DNA from: Alkalibacterium sp. 20
Lineage (GTDB): Bacteria; Bacillota; Bacilli; Lactobacillales; Carnobacteriaceae_A
NCBI RefSeq assembly: GCF_001885615.1
Contig: NZ_LSRN01000023.1
Location: 1-64,000 of the forward strand
Length of the DNA stretch: 64,000 bases
Direction of reading: 5' to 3'
Positions within the stretch are counted from its first letter, which is position 1, and each line of letters starts with the position of its first letter. The notes under the pieces are model-generated. The model searched no databases, had not been told where the DNA came from, and was given only the letters and a program-made list of their open reading frames with translations. Shown here piece after piece: positions 17,851 to 26,635 of the stretch. Both the position numbers and the translations under genes were made by a program.

Positions 17851-18705
17851 CTAACTGATTTGTGGTGGTTCTCCATTTTGATCATCTGATTCAGTAAAAT
17901 CAGCATGACGCCAATGAAACAGGTAATCAAAATCTGCTTGATCCAATTTAAAATCAAAAACATCAAAATTTTCTTCGATACGGTAAGCATGTGCTGATCT
18001 GGTTAGAGGCAGGACATCTAAATCTAACCCAAAACGAAGCAAGACTTGAGCCAAAGACTTATTATATTTTTGAAGCATCTCTCTTATACGATCCTCTTTC
18101 CTTAAAACATTCAGTGGATTCAGTGGTGAACACGCTTGAACGATAATATCATACTTTTTACAGTATTCACGCACATCATTTTGAGTAACACCCGGATAGA
18201 TCATCAGCTGATTTACCATCGGTTTGATTTTAGCATGCTCGACTATATTTTCTAAGTGGTTGACTGAGAAATTACTGACTCCAATGGCTTTAAGTTTACC
18301 TTCTTCGTAAAGTTCTTCCATCGCTCTCCAAGTTTCTAGATTCTCTTTATCCCAATCTTCTCCGGTTCCTACATCAAGTGGCCAATGGATCAAATAAAGA
18401 TCCAGGTAGCTCGTTCCTAATTTCTCTAATATTCCTTCCACTTTGTCTCTTACATTGCTATAAACATGTTTATCAACCATTAAATTACTGGTTAGAAATA
18501 ACTCTTCTCTTGGGAACCCACTTTTTTTAAGTCCCTTACTCACTAATTCCTCATTTTCATATCCAGCTGCACTGTCGATATGGCGAAATCCTACTTCAAT
18601 AGCTTTAACAATGGACTGAACAGCTTTTTCTTCATCCGAATTTTTACAGATTTTAAAGCCCATCACTGGCATTTTCTTTCCATTATATAGCTTAACCGTA
18701 TCCAT
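17851..18705 (-). CDS. Aldo/keto reductase with an altered catalytic lysine
   Basis: This protein of about 284 residues is of the 2,5-diketo-gluconate reductase type (AKR5-like): MPVMGFK, HIDSAAGYENEE, YLDLYLIHWPLD, GVSNFSVNHLE and VNQLMIYPGV. Asp, Tyr and His of the catalytic tetrad are present, but where the family has a TK (catalytic Lys) this protein has SN (REELFLTSNLMV; Asn codon at 18484-18486). It may therefore be impaired or changed in activity. The start at 18705 is set by GGAGG seven bases upstream; a longer frame to 18756 has no site. Confidence 0.82.
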   Translation of the reverse strand: MDTVKLYNGKKMPVMGFKICKNSDEEKAVQSIVKAIEVGFRHIDSAAGYENEELVSKGLKKSGFPREELFLTSNLMVDKHVYSNVRDKVEGILEKLGTSYLDLYLIHWPLDVGTGEDWDKENLETWRAMEELYEEGKLKAIGVSNFSVNHLENIVEHAKIKPMVNQLMIYPGVTQNDVREYCKKYDIIVQACSPLNPLNVLRKEDRIREMLQKYNKSLAQVLLRFGLDLDVLPLTRSAHAYRIEENFDVFDFKLDQADFDYLFHWRHADFTESDDQNGEPPQIS

Positions 18706-18861
18706 TTCCATTCCTCCAATTTCATCAGTCAATAAATTGAATAAACGATTGGTCATCTATAACTATTATACTATAAATGAATATCGTATCCTATTATCTT
18801 TAATTTCACCAACTTATCCACTCTATGTTGTCGAGTCTCTTATTGTCTAGAAAGTGTAACC

Positions 18862-19260
18862 TCATTGTAGCAAAAAAGCTCTCAAACAAATTGTCTGAGA
18901 GCTTTTCTGAACAAATCCAAATATTGATTTTTCGCCTGCCTTATACATGACTTGAATCAAGCCACCATCAACGACAAATTCAATACCGGTTGAGTAAATG
19001 GATTCATCAGATGACAAATAAAGCAAGAGATTGGATATTTCTTTTGGCTCCGCAATATGTTTCATCGGAATATCTTTTTCCATTTCTTTAACCAAATCTC
19101 TGACGCTCTCATGTTCGGTCATTGGTGTACGGATCGTACCTGGATGAACAGCATTGACGCGGATATTAAATTCCGCAAATTTAGATGTTATATAGGCTAG
19201 ATTATCGACGCCACCTGCGCCATCGGTAATGACTGCAACTTTTCTATCTAAACGACCCGT
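18862..19260 (-). pseudogene. Internally deleted short-chain dehydrogenase/reductase remnant
   Basis: Translated on the minus strand this reads GRLDRKVAVITDGAGG (the Rossmann start), then jumps to DNLAYITSK, then to EFNIRVNAVHPGTIRTPMTE and ends FVVDGG. Most of the SDR core, including the active-site Ser region and the helix after YxxxK, has been lost in at least two deletions. A TAA lies where the start should be (19261-19263). The tail runs past the usual end into the terminator. It keeps one reading frame, but it cannot encode a working SDR. Confidence 0.8.
18874..18906 (-). terminator. Terminator after the SDR remnant
   Basis: AAAAGCTCTCA and TGAGAGCTTTT are exact complements with an 11-base loop. 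A T run follows on the minus strand. Confidence 0.8.
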
Positions 19261-19263
19261 TTA

Positions 19264-19589
19264 ACACACTCCTATATAGTATTTTACTTCTGCCCTTAAT
19301 TTAGCAGGTCTATTTTTACGTTACAAGCGAGAGGGCTTACATCTCCCAACTTCTCCTTCATGTTAATCATTGTCTAGTTGTGATTTGGTATACTGAATAG
19401 TGACTGCAGTATAACAGGATGATTTTTCGAACCTGATTACAGTTTTTTTCATATTGGAAGCTTGTTGCTGCCAACAAGCTATCTTAACTAAGGGATGATT
19501 TACAAGGGATTTTGATAGATTAAATTATCACGAGTTATTTATAAAAGTGATTACCGGATTTAATGTCAAAAAAACACCCAAATGAGCGG
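19264..19589. other. AT-rich intergenic stretch
   Basis: I see no gene, ribosome site with a frame, or strong hairpin here; it runs from the SDR remnant to the repeat array. AAGCTTGTTGCTG/CAACAAGCT near 19458-19482 can form a modest hairpin. Confidence 0.4.
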
Positions 19590-19910
19590 TGAATTTACGC
19601 ATTCGGCGATTTGAAAAGTTTCTCTTTAGCGTACTTACCGAATGCTCCCAGGTTCGACACTTTGAAGACGACAATTTCCTCCTAAGTGTTGAACTTTGAC
19701 TAGGTTCGACACTTTGAGAAAACTAGACTGTCTGTAATTACCGAACCGGGCTTCATTCGGTAATTAGAAAGACACCTTTTTTTTCAAACTGTCGAATAGG
19801 CTGTATCTTCGACACTTAGCTGCCTATCTGATTGCAGAACTTACCGAAGTCTGAGCAATTCGGTAAGTTCTGACTACATTCTCATTCCAAAGTGTCGAAG
19901 TGACACTATA
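19590..19910. repeat. Non-coding array of inverted-repeat boxes with a 51/52-bp period
   Basis: TTCG starts at 19602, 19653, 19705, 19756, 19808 and 19859. CGAA (once TGAA) starts at 19639, 19690, 19742, 19793, 19845 and 19896. Steps alternate 51 and 52 bp, giving an exact 103-bp double unit. Each CGAA is followed after 10-11 bases by TTCG, forming a hairpin. Two classes alternate: AAGTGTCGAA/TTCGACACTT and TTACCGAA/TTCGGTAA. Arms reach 14 bp (CAGAACTTACCGAA at 19835-19848 with 19859-19872). No reading frame is conserved. It lies between the SDR remnant and an ECF sigma gene. Confidence 0.9.
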
Positions 19911-20032
19911 TGCTCAAATTTAATTAAAAAGAAACCATAAAATATCTTGATCACTCATTTATTTTGCAATCTTGACAGATTCGATCATTTTTTCTTGTAT
20001 ACATAAGCGAAGGAACAAAGGAGGGTAACATT

Positions 20033-20590
20033 TTGGCGGACGATAAATGGATAATCAAAACGATTAAAAACCGAAACGAGCAGGGACTTGAGGAATTGAT
20101 CAGTAAATATGGCCGACTATTAAAAGCCATCATTCAAAAGCACCTATATGCACTTCCCGGTCATCAGGATGAATGTTTGAATGACGTTTTTCTCGCTGTC
20201 TGGAATAATATTGACCAGTACGATCCATCAAAAGCGAGTTTCAAAAACTGGGTAGCGGTCATCGCAAAGTACCGGTCTATCAATACACTGAAAAAATATA
20301 GGAACGAATTAAATACTGTTGGATGGGAAGAACACCTAGAAACGCAACATGTACATAACGACAAGCCTTTATCAGAAGAATTATGGGAAATTCAGTTGGA
20401 AGAATTACTTGCACCACTTAATGGGAAAGATCGCATTATGTTTAAAGACATATTTGAGTCAAAGGATTCGACTGAAGTCATTGCTGAAAAACATGATTTG
20501 ACCACAGGTGCTTTATACAGCCGTTTCTCACGAGGAAAATCAAAAATCAGACGACACTTCGAAAAGAAAGGAGAGTCAAGGAATGAATAA
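20033..20590 (+). CDS. ECF-type RNA polymerase sigma factor
   Basis: This 185-residue protein has a sigma-70 region 2 (QDECLNDVFLAVWNNIDQYD, then FKNWVAVIAKYRSINTLKKY) and region 4 (FESKDSTEVIAEKHDLTTGALYSRFSRGKSKIR). It starts with TTG, preceded by AAAGGAGGG. The downstream gene overlaps it by eight bases and encodes a membrane protein of the DUF4179 type, which commonly acts as the partner anti-sigma factor. A TTGACA at 19972-19977 is a possible -35. The signal sensed is unknown. Confidence 0.9.
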   Translation: MADDKWIIKTIKNRNEQGLEELISKYGRLLKAIIQKHLYALPGHQDECLNDVFLAVWNNIDQYDPSKASFKNWVAVIAKYRSINTLKKYRNELNTVGWEEHLETQHVHNDKPLSEELWEIQLEELLAPLNGKDRIMFKDIFESKDSTEVIAEKHDLTTGALYSRFSRGKSKIRRHFEKKGESRNE

Positions 20591-21722
20591 CGACAAAAAA
20601 CTTTACAAATTACTAAATCAGTTGAAAATAAATACAGATGACTATGAAGAGACTTCTCTGTCTGACCAGGAAAAAGATGTCCTGTTTCAGTCGGTTAAAA
20701 GTCAATTAAACAATGAATTTAGTAATCCAACGAAAGCATCAATTTGGAAAAAACCTGTTCTGTTAATTGCAGCTACGCTTTTCCTTACATTCTTAGGTCT
20801 GCAGACACCCGTCGGGCAACGTGTTCAAGCTGCTGCCTCCTCTTTCTTAGAGAACTTTCGGTATACGATCACTGAAGCGTTAGGTATAGAAGAACGAACA
20901 ACCGACGATACAAGCATATCCGTCAATCAGGTTCAGACGATCGGAGATGCTGAAATAAAAGTTGAAGATATGCTTATTTTCGATGATTTATTACTTATTA
21001 ACGTACTCGTTGATTTGAGAGAGTCTCTAGAAGACTATCATTTGGGAGGGATAGAGAATAAAATCCTTTCTATAAATGGAAAAAAAGTCACTGATTCGAT
21101 GTCAAGTTACGGAACAACAGTCAGCGAAGACGATGCTGTTCATAACCGAATATTAGTTATAGACCTAAATGAAGATTTTTCAATGACCGACAATTACACT
21201 ATAGAACTCACTTTAGAAGATCTTTTTATTATTGATATGAAAGACAATACCAAAAGAGACGAACGTGTGCCACCCGTTGAAGGGAAAGCCACATTTTCTG
21301 TCGATACGGCAAGGGACGAACTACAGAAACACACAAATAGATATTCCATTGATCAGGAGTTAAGTACTGATCTCTATGATTATTCCATTAACAACTTAAA
21401 CACACACCCACTCTTCAGTTTCATTGAAATAACTTCAGACAACTGGACTGACATACCGTTTGAAGTGATTGAAATACGTGGAGAAGATAACCGGGGTAAT
21501 GAGCTAATATTTACTCAACACAGCTACACGTATATTGGAGATGAGAATCATTATACTGGACGGCTTAACTTGTCTGAAGAAGATTCTGACATTACCAGTG
21601 AGCAGATGCTGGAATCAGCAGAACTTCACCTTCAGTTTTATTCTGCCGAGTTTCCAGAAGATGTGGGTACGCTTGATTTCACTTCTTATGGTGAGCCAAT
21701 CACCATCGAACTGAATCAATAG
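20583..21722 (+). CDS. DUF4179 membrane protein, probable anti-sigma factor
   Basis: This 379-residue protein starts at ATG 20583, inside the sigma gene, with GAAAGGAGAG upstream. Residues 1-55 are cytoplasmic, one membrane helix follows (about residues 58-75, PVLLIAATLFLTFLGLQTPV), then RVQAAASSFLENFRYTITEALG and a long extracellular acidic domain rich in beta strands. That arrangement is typical of DUF4179 proteins encoded with ECF sigma factors in Firmicutes. It should hold the sigma factor at the membrane until an outside signal arrives. The N-terminal domain does not show a clear zinc-finger HxxxCxxC, unlike the other anti-sigma protein in this window. Confidence 0.8.
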   Translation: MNNDKKLYKLLNQLKINTDDYEETSLSDQEKDVLFQSVKSQLNNEFSNPTKASIWKKPVLLIAATLFLTFLGLQTPVGQRVQAAASSFLENFRYTITEALGIEERTTDDTSISVNQVQTIGDAEIKVEDMLIFDDLLLINVLVDLRESLEDYHLGGIENKILSINGKKVTDSMSSYGTTVSEDDAVHNRILVIDLNEDFSMTDNYTIELTLEDLFIIDMKDNTKRDERVPPVEGKATFSVDTARDELQKHTNRYSIDQELSTDLYDYSINNLNTHPLFSFIEITSDNWTDIPFEVIEIRGEDNRGNELIFTQHSYTYIGDENHYTGRLNLSEEDSDITSEQMLESAELHLQFYSAEFPEDVGTLDFTSYGEPITIELNQ

Positions 21723-21896
21723 TCCAAAGCGTATTGTGTCAGATGATGGCACAGTGCGTTTTTTTATTAACTAAGTATATTCCACCCTTCCCTCTTTCAA
21801 AAAGCATCCATTTATTATACACTTGAACTATTGCAGACAACTAAATTGCTCACAACGCTAATTTTCCATAATGTACTTTGAAGGAGATTTTTAAAC
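21723..21896. other. Intergenic region with a weak terminator
   Basis: An imperfect hairpin at about 21725-21765 (AAAGCG...CACAGTGCGTTTTTTT) ends the sigma/anti-sigma unit. The rest holds the leader of the ATP-grasp gene, with GAAGGAG just before its ATG. Confidence 0.5.
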
Positions 21897-22820
21897 ATGA
21901 AAAAAATATATATCATACATGAAAATATGGACTGGACGAAACATTTGATTAAACGACTGGAAGAACTTGGTGTCCCTTATGAAGACTGGGACTTGTCAGA
22001 AGGGCTCCTTGATATTCAGGATTTGCCTTCTGACGGCGTCTATTACAACCGAATGAGCGCTTCTTCCCACACAAGAGGGAATCGCTATGCACCAGAACTG
22101 ACCGATCAAGTACTCTCGTGGCTGGAAGAAAAAGGGGCATGCGTCATTAACGGAACGGGTGCGATCAACCTTGAAGTCAGTAAGCTCAAACAGTATCTCG
22201 CCTTGCAATCCGCCGGGATAAAAACGCCTAAAACTATCGGCACTGTGGGTAAGGAAAACATTTTGAAAGCTGCTGAAAAGCTGAATGAGTTTCCTTTTAT
22301 CATCAAACATAACCGCGCAGGCAAAGGGCTGGGTGTACGGTTACTCTATTCGCTTGAAGAATTGAAAGATTATGTAAATGGTCCCGATTTTGAGGACTCC
22401 ATCGACGGCATCAGCCTTGTTCAACAATATATTAAATCTGTGGACGGCCACATTATCCGTTCTGAATTCATAGGCAGAAAGTATTTCTATGCAGTGAAGG
22501 TCGATTCGCGTGATGGCTTTGAGTTGTGCCCGGCCGATGTCTGCCAGATCGGCCCTGATGGCGAAGAACTGCCAGCTGAAAACAAATTCAAGATCATCGA
22601 CAGACTACCTGAAGCTCAAATTAAACGTTATGAGACATTCTTGAATAACCAACGTATCGATGTGGCGGCACTGGAATTTATCATTGATGAAAGTGGCGAA
22701 GTATACACTTACGACGTCAACACCAATACGAACTACAATGACGATGCTGAAAAAGTATCCGGGCAGTATGCCATGCTGGAACTGGCGAAATATTTAAAGA
22801 GTGAATTAGAGAAGCGTTAA
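21897..22820 (+). CDS. ATP-grasp family ligase (RimK-like)
   Basis: This 307-residue protein has the ATP-grasp layout: an N-terminal pre-ATP domain ending LEVSKLKQYLALQSAGIKTPKT, the lid with FPFIIKHNRAGKGLGVRL near residue 133, acceptor strand SLVQQYIKSVDGHIIRSEFIG, and the Mg-binding end YTYDVNTNTNYN near residue 282. Such enzymes couple ATP to join a carboxylate to an amine, as in RimK or glutathione-type ligases. No substrate or partner gene is evident. It is monocistronic with a strong terminator. Confidence 0.82.
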   Translation: MKKIYIIHENMDWTKHLIKRLEELGVPYEDWDLSEGLLDIQDLPSDGVYYNRMSASSHTRGNRYAPELTDQVLSWLEEKGACVINGTGAINLEVSKLKQYLALQSAGIKTPKTIGTVGKENILKAAEKLNEFPFIIKHNRAGKGLGVRLLYSLEELKDYVNGPDFEDSIDGISLVQQYIKSVDGHIIRSEFIGRKYFYAVKVDSRDGFELCPADVCQIGPDGEELPAENKFKIIDRLPEAQIKRYETFLNNQRIDVAALEFIIDESGEVYTYDVNTNTNYNDDAEKVSGQYAMLELAKYLKSELEKR

Positions 22821-22854
22821 GAATTTCCTGCCAGAAAATACTTCGAAACTGTAA

Positions 22855-22884
22855 AAGACACCTCTAGATTTCTAGAGGTGTCTT
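22855..22884 (+). terminator. Bidirectional terminator
   Basis: AAGACACCTCTAGA and its exact complement are separated by TT and followed by TCTTTATT. It lies between the convergent ATP-grasp and dehydrogenase genes. Confidence 0.85.
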
Positions 22885-22889
22885 CTTTA

Positions 22890-23843
22890 TTATTCAACGA
22901 TATTTTGTGGTTGTCCTTTTAAAAATGCCAAGGTATTATCGAATGCAATTTCTGCCCGCTTGACCATGGCTTCGTCCGTTAGATAAGCGACATGCGGCGT
23001 CAACACTGTATTCTTAGCATGAAGTAACGGATAGTCATTTGGAAGTGGCGGCTCCATATCAAAGACGTCGATGCCTGCCCCAGCAAGTTTCTCTTCGTTA
23101 AGTAACTCTGCCAAGGCCTGATTATCAATGATCGGTCCCCGCGCACAATTTATCAGTACGGCCGACGGTTTCATTTTAGCCAGCTTCTCTCTGGATAAAA
23201 AATTTCTCGTTTCATCATTCATAGGTAAATGAACAGACACAATATCGCTTTTTTCAAGAAGCTCTTCGAGTGGCAAATACGTTAGTCCCAAATTTTTCGC
23301 TTCATCTTTTTCCGTCCGGTTGTACCCGGTCAAATTCGCACCGAACGCTTTGAATAACTGGGCGGTCCTTATGCCAATGTTTCCTGTCCCAATTATGCCT
23401 ACCGTTTTCCCTCTGATTTCACTGCCTTGAATCACTCCCGGGAATGTTTCTCTTCTGATATCTTTATCTCCCTGCGAAAGCGAGCGGTATAGATCCAGCG
23501 TCAAACCAATAACGAGTTCGGCCACAGATTGATCGGAATACCCGGCCGCATTGGCTATTTTCATTTCTTTTTCCTTGGCTGTTTCGCGCGCTACATGGTC
23601 CACCCCGGTGAACGCGACGTTGATCAATTTTGTCTGGTTCAGCTGTTCGACGACTTCTTTAGGATAAGGGGTATTGGCAATCATAACGATATCCGCATCC
23701 TGGCTGCGTTTTAACAGTTCATCAGGATCGGTTGTTTTTTCATCAAAATAAACGAAGTCGTGTCCCAGCTCTTTTATCGGTTGAGCCAGCGTTTCAATCA
23801 TCTCTTCTGGTACTCTTAACGGTTCAAGTAAAACTACTCTCAT
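22890..23843 (-). CDS. D-2-hydroxyacid dehydrogenase (NAD-dependent)
   Basis: This protein of about 317 residues has the NAD site GKTVGIIGTGNIGIRTAQLF near residue 147, the catalytic Arg in LINCARGPIIDNQALAE, a Glu in AGAGIDVFDMEPPL and His in LTPHVAYLTDEA. It belongs with lactate/hydroxyisocaproate/phosphoglycerate dehydrogenase-like enzymes and should interconvert a 2-keto acid and D-2-hydroxy acid. The start at 23843 fits AAAGGA eight bases upstream; the alternative ATG two codons earlier is too close. It lies 27 bp after the flavin monooxygenase gene and is probably co-transcribed. Confidence 0.88.
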   Translation of the reverse strand: MRVVLLEPLRVPEEMIETLAQPIKELGHDFVYFDEKTTDPDELLKRSQDADIVMIANTPYPKEVVEQLNQTKLINVAFTGVDHVARETAKEKEMKIANAAGYSDQSVAELVIGLTLDLYRSLSQGDKDIRRETFPGVIQGSEIRGKTVGIIGTGNIGIRTAQLFKAFGANLTGYNRTEKDEAKNLGLTYLPLEELLEKSDIVSVHLPMNDETRNFLSREKLAKMKPSAVLINCARGPIIDNQALAELLNEEKLAGAGIDVFDMEPPLPNDYPLLHAKNTVLTPHVAYLTDEAMVKRAEIAFDNTLAFLKGQPQNIVE

Positions 23844-23870
23844 CTTCATCTTCCTTTCAATCGCTTTCTG

Positions 23871-24866
23871 TTAAAGCATTTCTTCAGCTAATAATTTATA
23901 GGTATTCAAGCGCTGTTCTTGTGAATACGCGATGCTGCAGATCATGGCTTCCTGGAAACCGTAAGTTTTCTGATCTTTATATAAGAGCTCAGCGACTTCT
24001 TTCGCCGTCCCGACCAAATGAATCTGTCGGTTCGTCTGAATCGCTTCACGTTCATCATCGGTCAGCTTATGCTTTTGTGCCTCTTCAGGCGACATGAGCG
24101 GTGACATACGTCCCTGACCCAGACGAATGCGGGCAATGTCTTGAGGTTTCGCCTGAAATTCGGCTTCCTCTTTCGTTTCCGCCACAGTCACCAGATAAGC
24201 CACACTTATTTCCGGTTTCTCCATGAATGCTGAAGGCACAAACCGGTCTCTATACAAATCAAATATCTCTTTGCGCATCGCATTGAGCATGAAAAATTGA
24301 GCAAAAGAATATCCCAGTCCTCTTTGACCTGCCTCGATGGCACTGTTCCCACTTGACCCTAACAGCCAAGCTTCCGGCAATGTCACATTCTGCGGTGTTG
24401 CTGGTGTTTTACTATAAAGGGTTTCATCGGGGACATCGTCCTTTATCAAAGCCAACGCAACATCCAACTTTTCATATAAGTGGTCAAAGTCCGGATCATT
24501 CCCTTGTGCCAGAGCATAGATGGCATTCTGATCGCCACCCGGTGCGCGTCCCACACCGTAATCGATCCGTCCCGGAGCCAAGGCACTTAACGTCTTGAAC
24601 ACTTCCGCCATCTTAAGCGGTGAATAATGCATCATCATAGTGCCACCGGTCCCCAACCGGATGTGTTTTGTTTTAGCGGCAATGTACGCCACCACTACTT
24701 CTGGAGCAGAACTGGCAAAGCTTGAACTGCCGTGGTGTTCTGCCAGCCACATGCGGTAGTACCCTAATCCTTCTGTATATTGGGCCAGTTCCACGGCTTT
24801 TTCCAGAGCCACTTGCCCCGTATTTCCACTCGTGATGGGTGCCTGATCGAGTACACTTAATCTCAT
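23871..24866 (-). CDS. Luciferase-like (LLM class) flavin-dependent oxidoreductase
   Basis: This 331-residue protein has the bacterial-luciferase-like TIM-barrel pattern: MRLSVLDQAPITSG, GYYRMWLAEHHG, RLGTGGTMMMHYSPLKMAE, GRIDYGVGRAPGG and PEAWLLGSSGNSA. Relatives use FMN or F420-type flavins to oxidise small organics. It has no partner flavin reductase nearby. It is the first gene of a likely two-gene unit with the dehydrogenase downstream. Confidence 0.88.
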   Translation of the reverse strand: MRLSVLDQAPITSGNTGQVALEKAVELAQYTEGLGYYRMWLAEHHGSSSFASSAPEVVVAYIAAKTKHIRLGTGGTMMMHYSPLKMAEVFKTLSALAPGRIDYGVGRAPGGDQNAIYALAQGNDPDFDHLYEKLDVALALIKDDVPDETLYSKTPATPQNVTLPEAWLLGSSGNSAIEAGQRGLGYSFAQFFMLNAMRKEIFDLYRDRFVPSAFMEKPEISVAYLVTVAETKEEAEFQAKPQDIARIRLGQGRMSPLMSPEEAQKHKLTDDEREAIQTNRQIHLVGTAKEVAELLYKDQKTYGFQEAMICSIAYSQEQRLNTYKLLAEEML

Positions 24867-25320
24867 TATTCATTCGTCCTTTCTTTCATTGTTTCGTTCT
24901 TACTATACCATTCAGATCCCCTGGCATCCTATTAAATAAATCGTTATTTATAAAGGACTCTTGTTGAGTCATTTACTACCTTTTTATGATTCAAGTCATA
25001 CACTGATAGACTTATAAAGATGTTCATCGAACTCAGCCAACGTTTCATTTTCAATATGGGAAAGTATCTCATATCAACTCCCTCTTATTCAAAATGTTTC
25101 GCAAGCACATCTATAATATAGTCACATTAACTTTTAATTTTTTAATTATAAACACACCAACAATTGGAGGCGTTAACATAAATTCCGTTCATAAAAAAGT
25201 CGCTTTTTAAATTAAAATACATTTTGTTATATATAATTCCATTTTAATGTAGTATACTAATAGATAATTTAAACAATCTAATTATTGCTAGATAAGTGGA
25301 TTGAAAATGGAGGAGATATT
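24867..25320. other. Intergenic region between divergent genes
   Basis: No full gene is seen. A short protein-like frame on the minus strand near 25000-25075 ends in TGA and may be a gene fragment. A TATACT -10-like element at about 25253-25258, preceded by TG, could drive the symporter gene. GGAGGAG precedes that gene's ATG. Confidence 0.4.
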
Positions 25321-26565
25321 ATGGAAAATCGAAAGAAATTTAAGCTTGGTCTTGTACCGAAATTATTGATTGCCATTGGTTTAGGCGTCCTGGTTGGACA
25401 ATTAACCTTTATACCAGACTTCATACTTCAGATCCCTATCACTTTTTCGGCCTTGTTTAGCCGATTGTTAGGCTTTATCATTCCTTTAATGATTGTCGGA
25501 TTTGTTGTGAAAGGTATTTCGGACCTTACCGATGGAGCTGGAAAATTACTTGGGCTGAATGCACTGATGGCCTATTCCAACACTCTGATTGGCGGCTTTA
25601 TCGCTTATTTGCTGGCCTCAAGTCTTTTTCCTTTGTTTATCGATGCATCAGTTAGAGAAACTGTTCAAACGGAAGGCACTGAACTAGCACCTCTGTTCAC
25701 TCTACCTTTGGAGCCATTATTCGGTGTCACGTCAGCGATCGTCTTTGCCTTTTTGTTCGGCGTCTTTATTTCCTGGTTACGCAAGGAAGAGAAAGGCGAA
25801 GTCATGTATCACTTTTTCGCTGAATTCGGTGCCATTATTACTCAAATTTTATCAGTAATTATCATTCCAGGCTTGCCTTTTTACATCTTCGGTAACTTCT
25901 TGAACTTAAGTTACAGCGGCGCAGTCTTTTCACTGCTTTCCGTCTTTTGGAGAGTGTTCGTCGTCGTAATTGCTCTGCAGCTATTGCTTATTACGATATT
26001 ATTTATACTCGCAGGACTTTATTCAGGTAAGAACCCGGTCACTTTAATGAAAAATCAAGTCCCCGGTTACTTCACTGCTTTAGGAACACAATCTTCTGCC
26101 GCTACTATTCCTGTAAATATGGAATGTGCCCGCAAGAATGGCGTTTCAAAAGAAATCAGGGAATTCGTTATTCCATTGAGTGCGACTATTCACCTCATGG
26201 GAAGTGTCGTCACTATCACTTCTTGTGTGACAGCCGTGCTGCTGATGTTCGATATGCCACATAGCTTTGGCATGATGGCTGCCTTTATCGCTACTTTAGG
26301 AGTCGCGCTAGTTGCTGCACCAGGTGCACCAGGCGGAGCTATCATGAGTGCTCTTCCGTTTGTTTATATGGTAGGCATCGATCCAACTGGAACATTAGGC
26401 ACTCTGCTTGTTTCTCTCTACATTACTCAAGACAGTTTTGGTACCGCAGCAAACGTTTCTGGTGACAACGCCATTGCGGTTGTGATCGATAAATTCTATG
26501 AGAAACATATATTGAAAAAAGCTGTCCCTGTTGAAGGTAACGCATACAGCCGAGTCAACAACTAA
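25321..26565 (+). CDS. Dicarboxylate/amino acid:cation symporter (DAACS family)
   Basis: This 414-residue transporter has about eight transmembrane helices plus re-entrant loops. Family marks are FSRLLGFIIPLMIVGFVVKG in the first third, ALGTQSSAATIPVNMECARKNGV (the serine-rich HP1 loop) near residue 255, and AAPGAPGGAIMSALPF plus SLYITQDSFGTAANVSGDNA near the end (helices 7 and 8). It should import an acidic or neutral amino acid or dicarboxylate with sodium or protons. The start is at 25321 after AGGAGATATT; the frame upstream lacks a site. Substrate remains open (glutamate/aspartate or serine/threonine types are both possible). Confidence 0.85.
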   Translation: MENRKKFKLGLVPKLLIAIGLGVLVGQLTFIPDFILQIPITFSALFSRLLGFIIPLMIVGFVVKGISDLTDGAGKLLGLNALMAYSNTLIGGFIAYLLASSLFPLFIDASVRETVQTEGTELAPLFTLPLEPLFGVTSAIVFAFLFGVFISWLRKEEKGEVMYHFFAEFGAIITQILSVIIIPGLPFYIFGNFLNLSYSGAVFSLLSVFWRVFVVVIALQLLLITILFILAGLYSGKNPVTLMKNQVPGYFTALGTQSSAATIPVNMECARKNGVSKEIREFVIPLSATIHLMGSVVTITSCVTAVLLMFDMPHSFGMMAAFIATLGVALVAAPGAPGGAIMSALPFVYMVGIDPTGTLGTLLVSLYITQDSFGTAANVSGDNAIAVVIDKFYEKHILKKAVPVEGNAYSRVNN

Positions 26566-26584
26566 CATCATCAACTAGTCTATC

Positions 26585-26625
26585 AAAAAAAAGAAGGAGC
26601 AGATACTCTGCTCCTTCTTTTTTTT
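26585..26625 (+). terminator. Bidirectional terminator after the symporter gene
   Basis: AAAAAAAGAAGGAGCAG and CTGCTCCTTCTTTTTTT form a long, nearly perfect stem with flanking A and T runs, between convergent genes. Confidence 0.9.
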
Positions 26626-26635
26626 ATTCCGATTT

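Noticed and set aside
19590-19910. CRISPR array
   Set aside because: The boxes are short palindromic pairs of two alternating classes rather than identical 24-37-bp repeats with unique spacers, and no cas gene is nearby.
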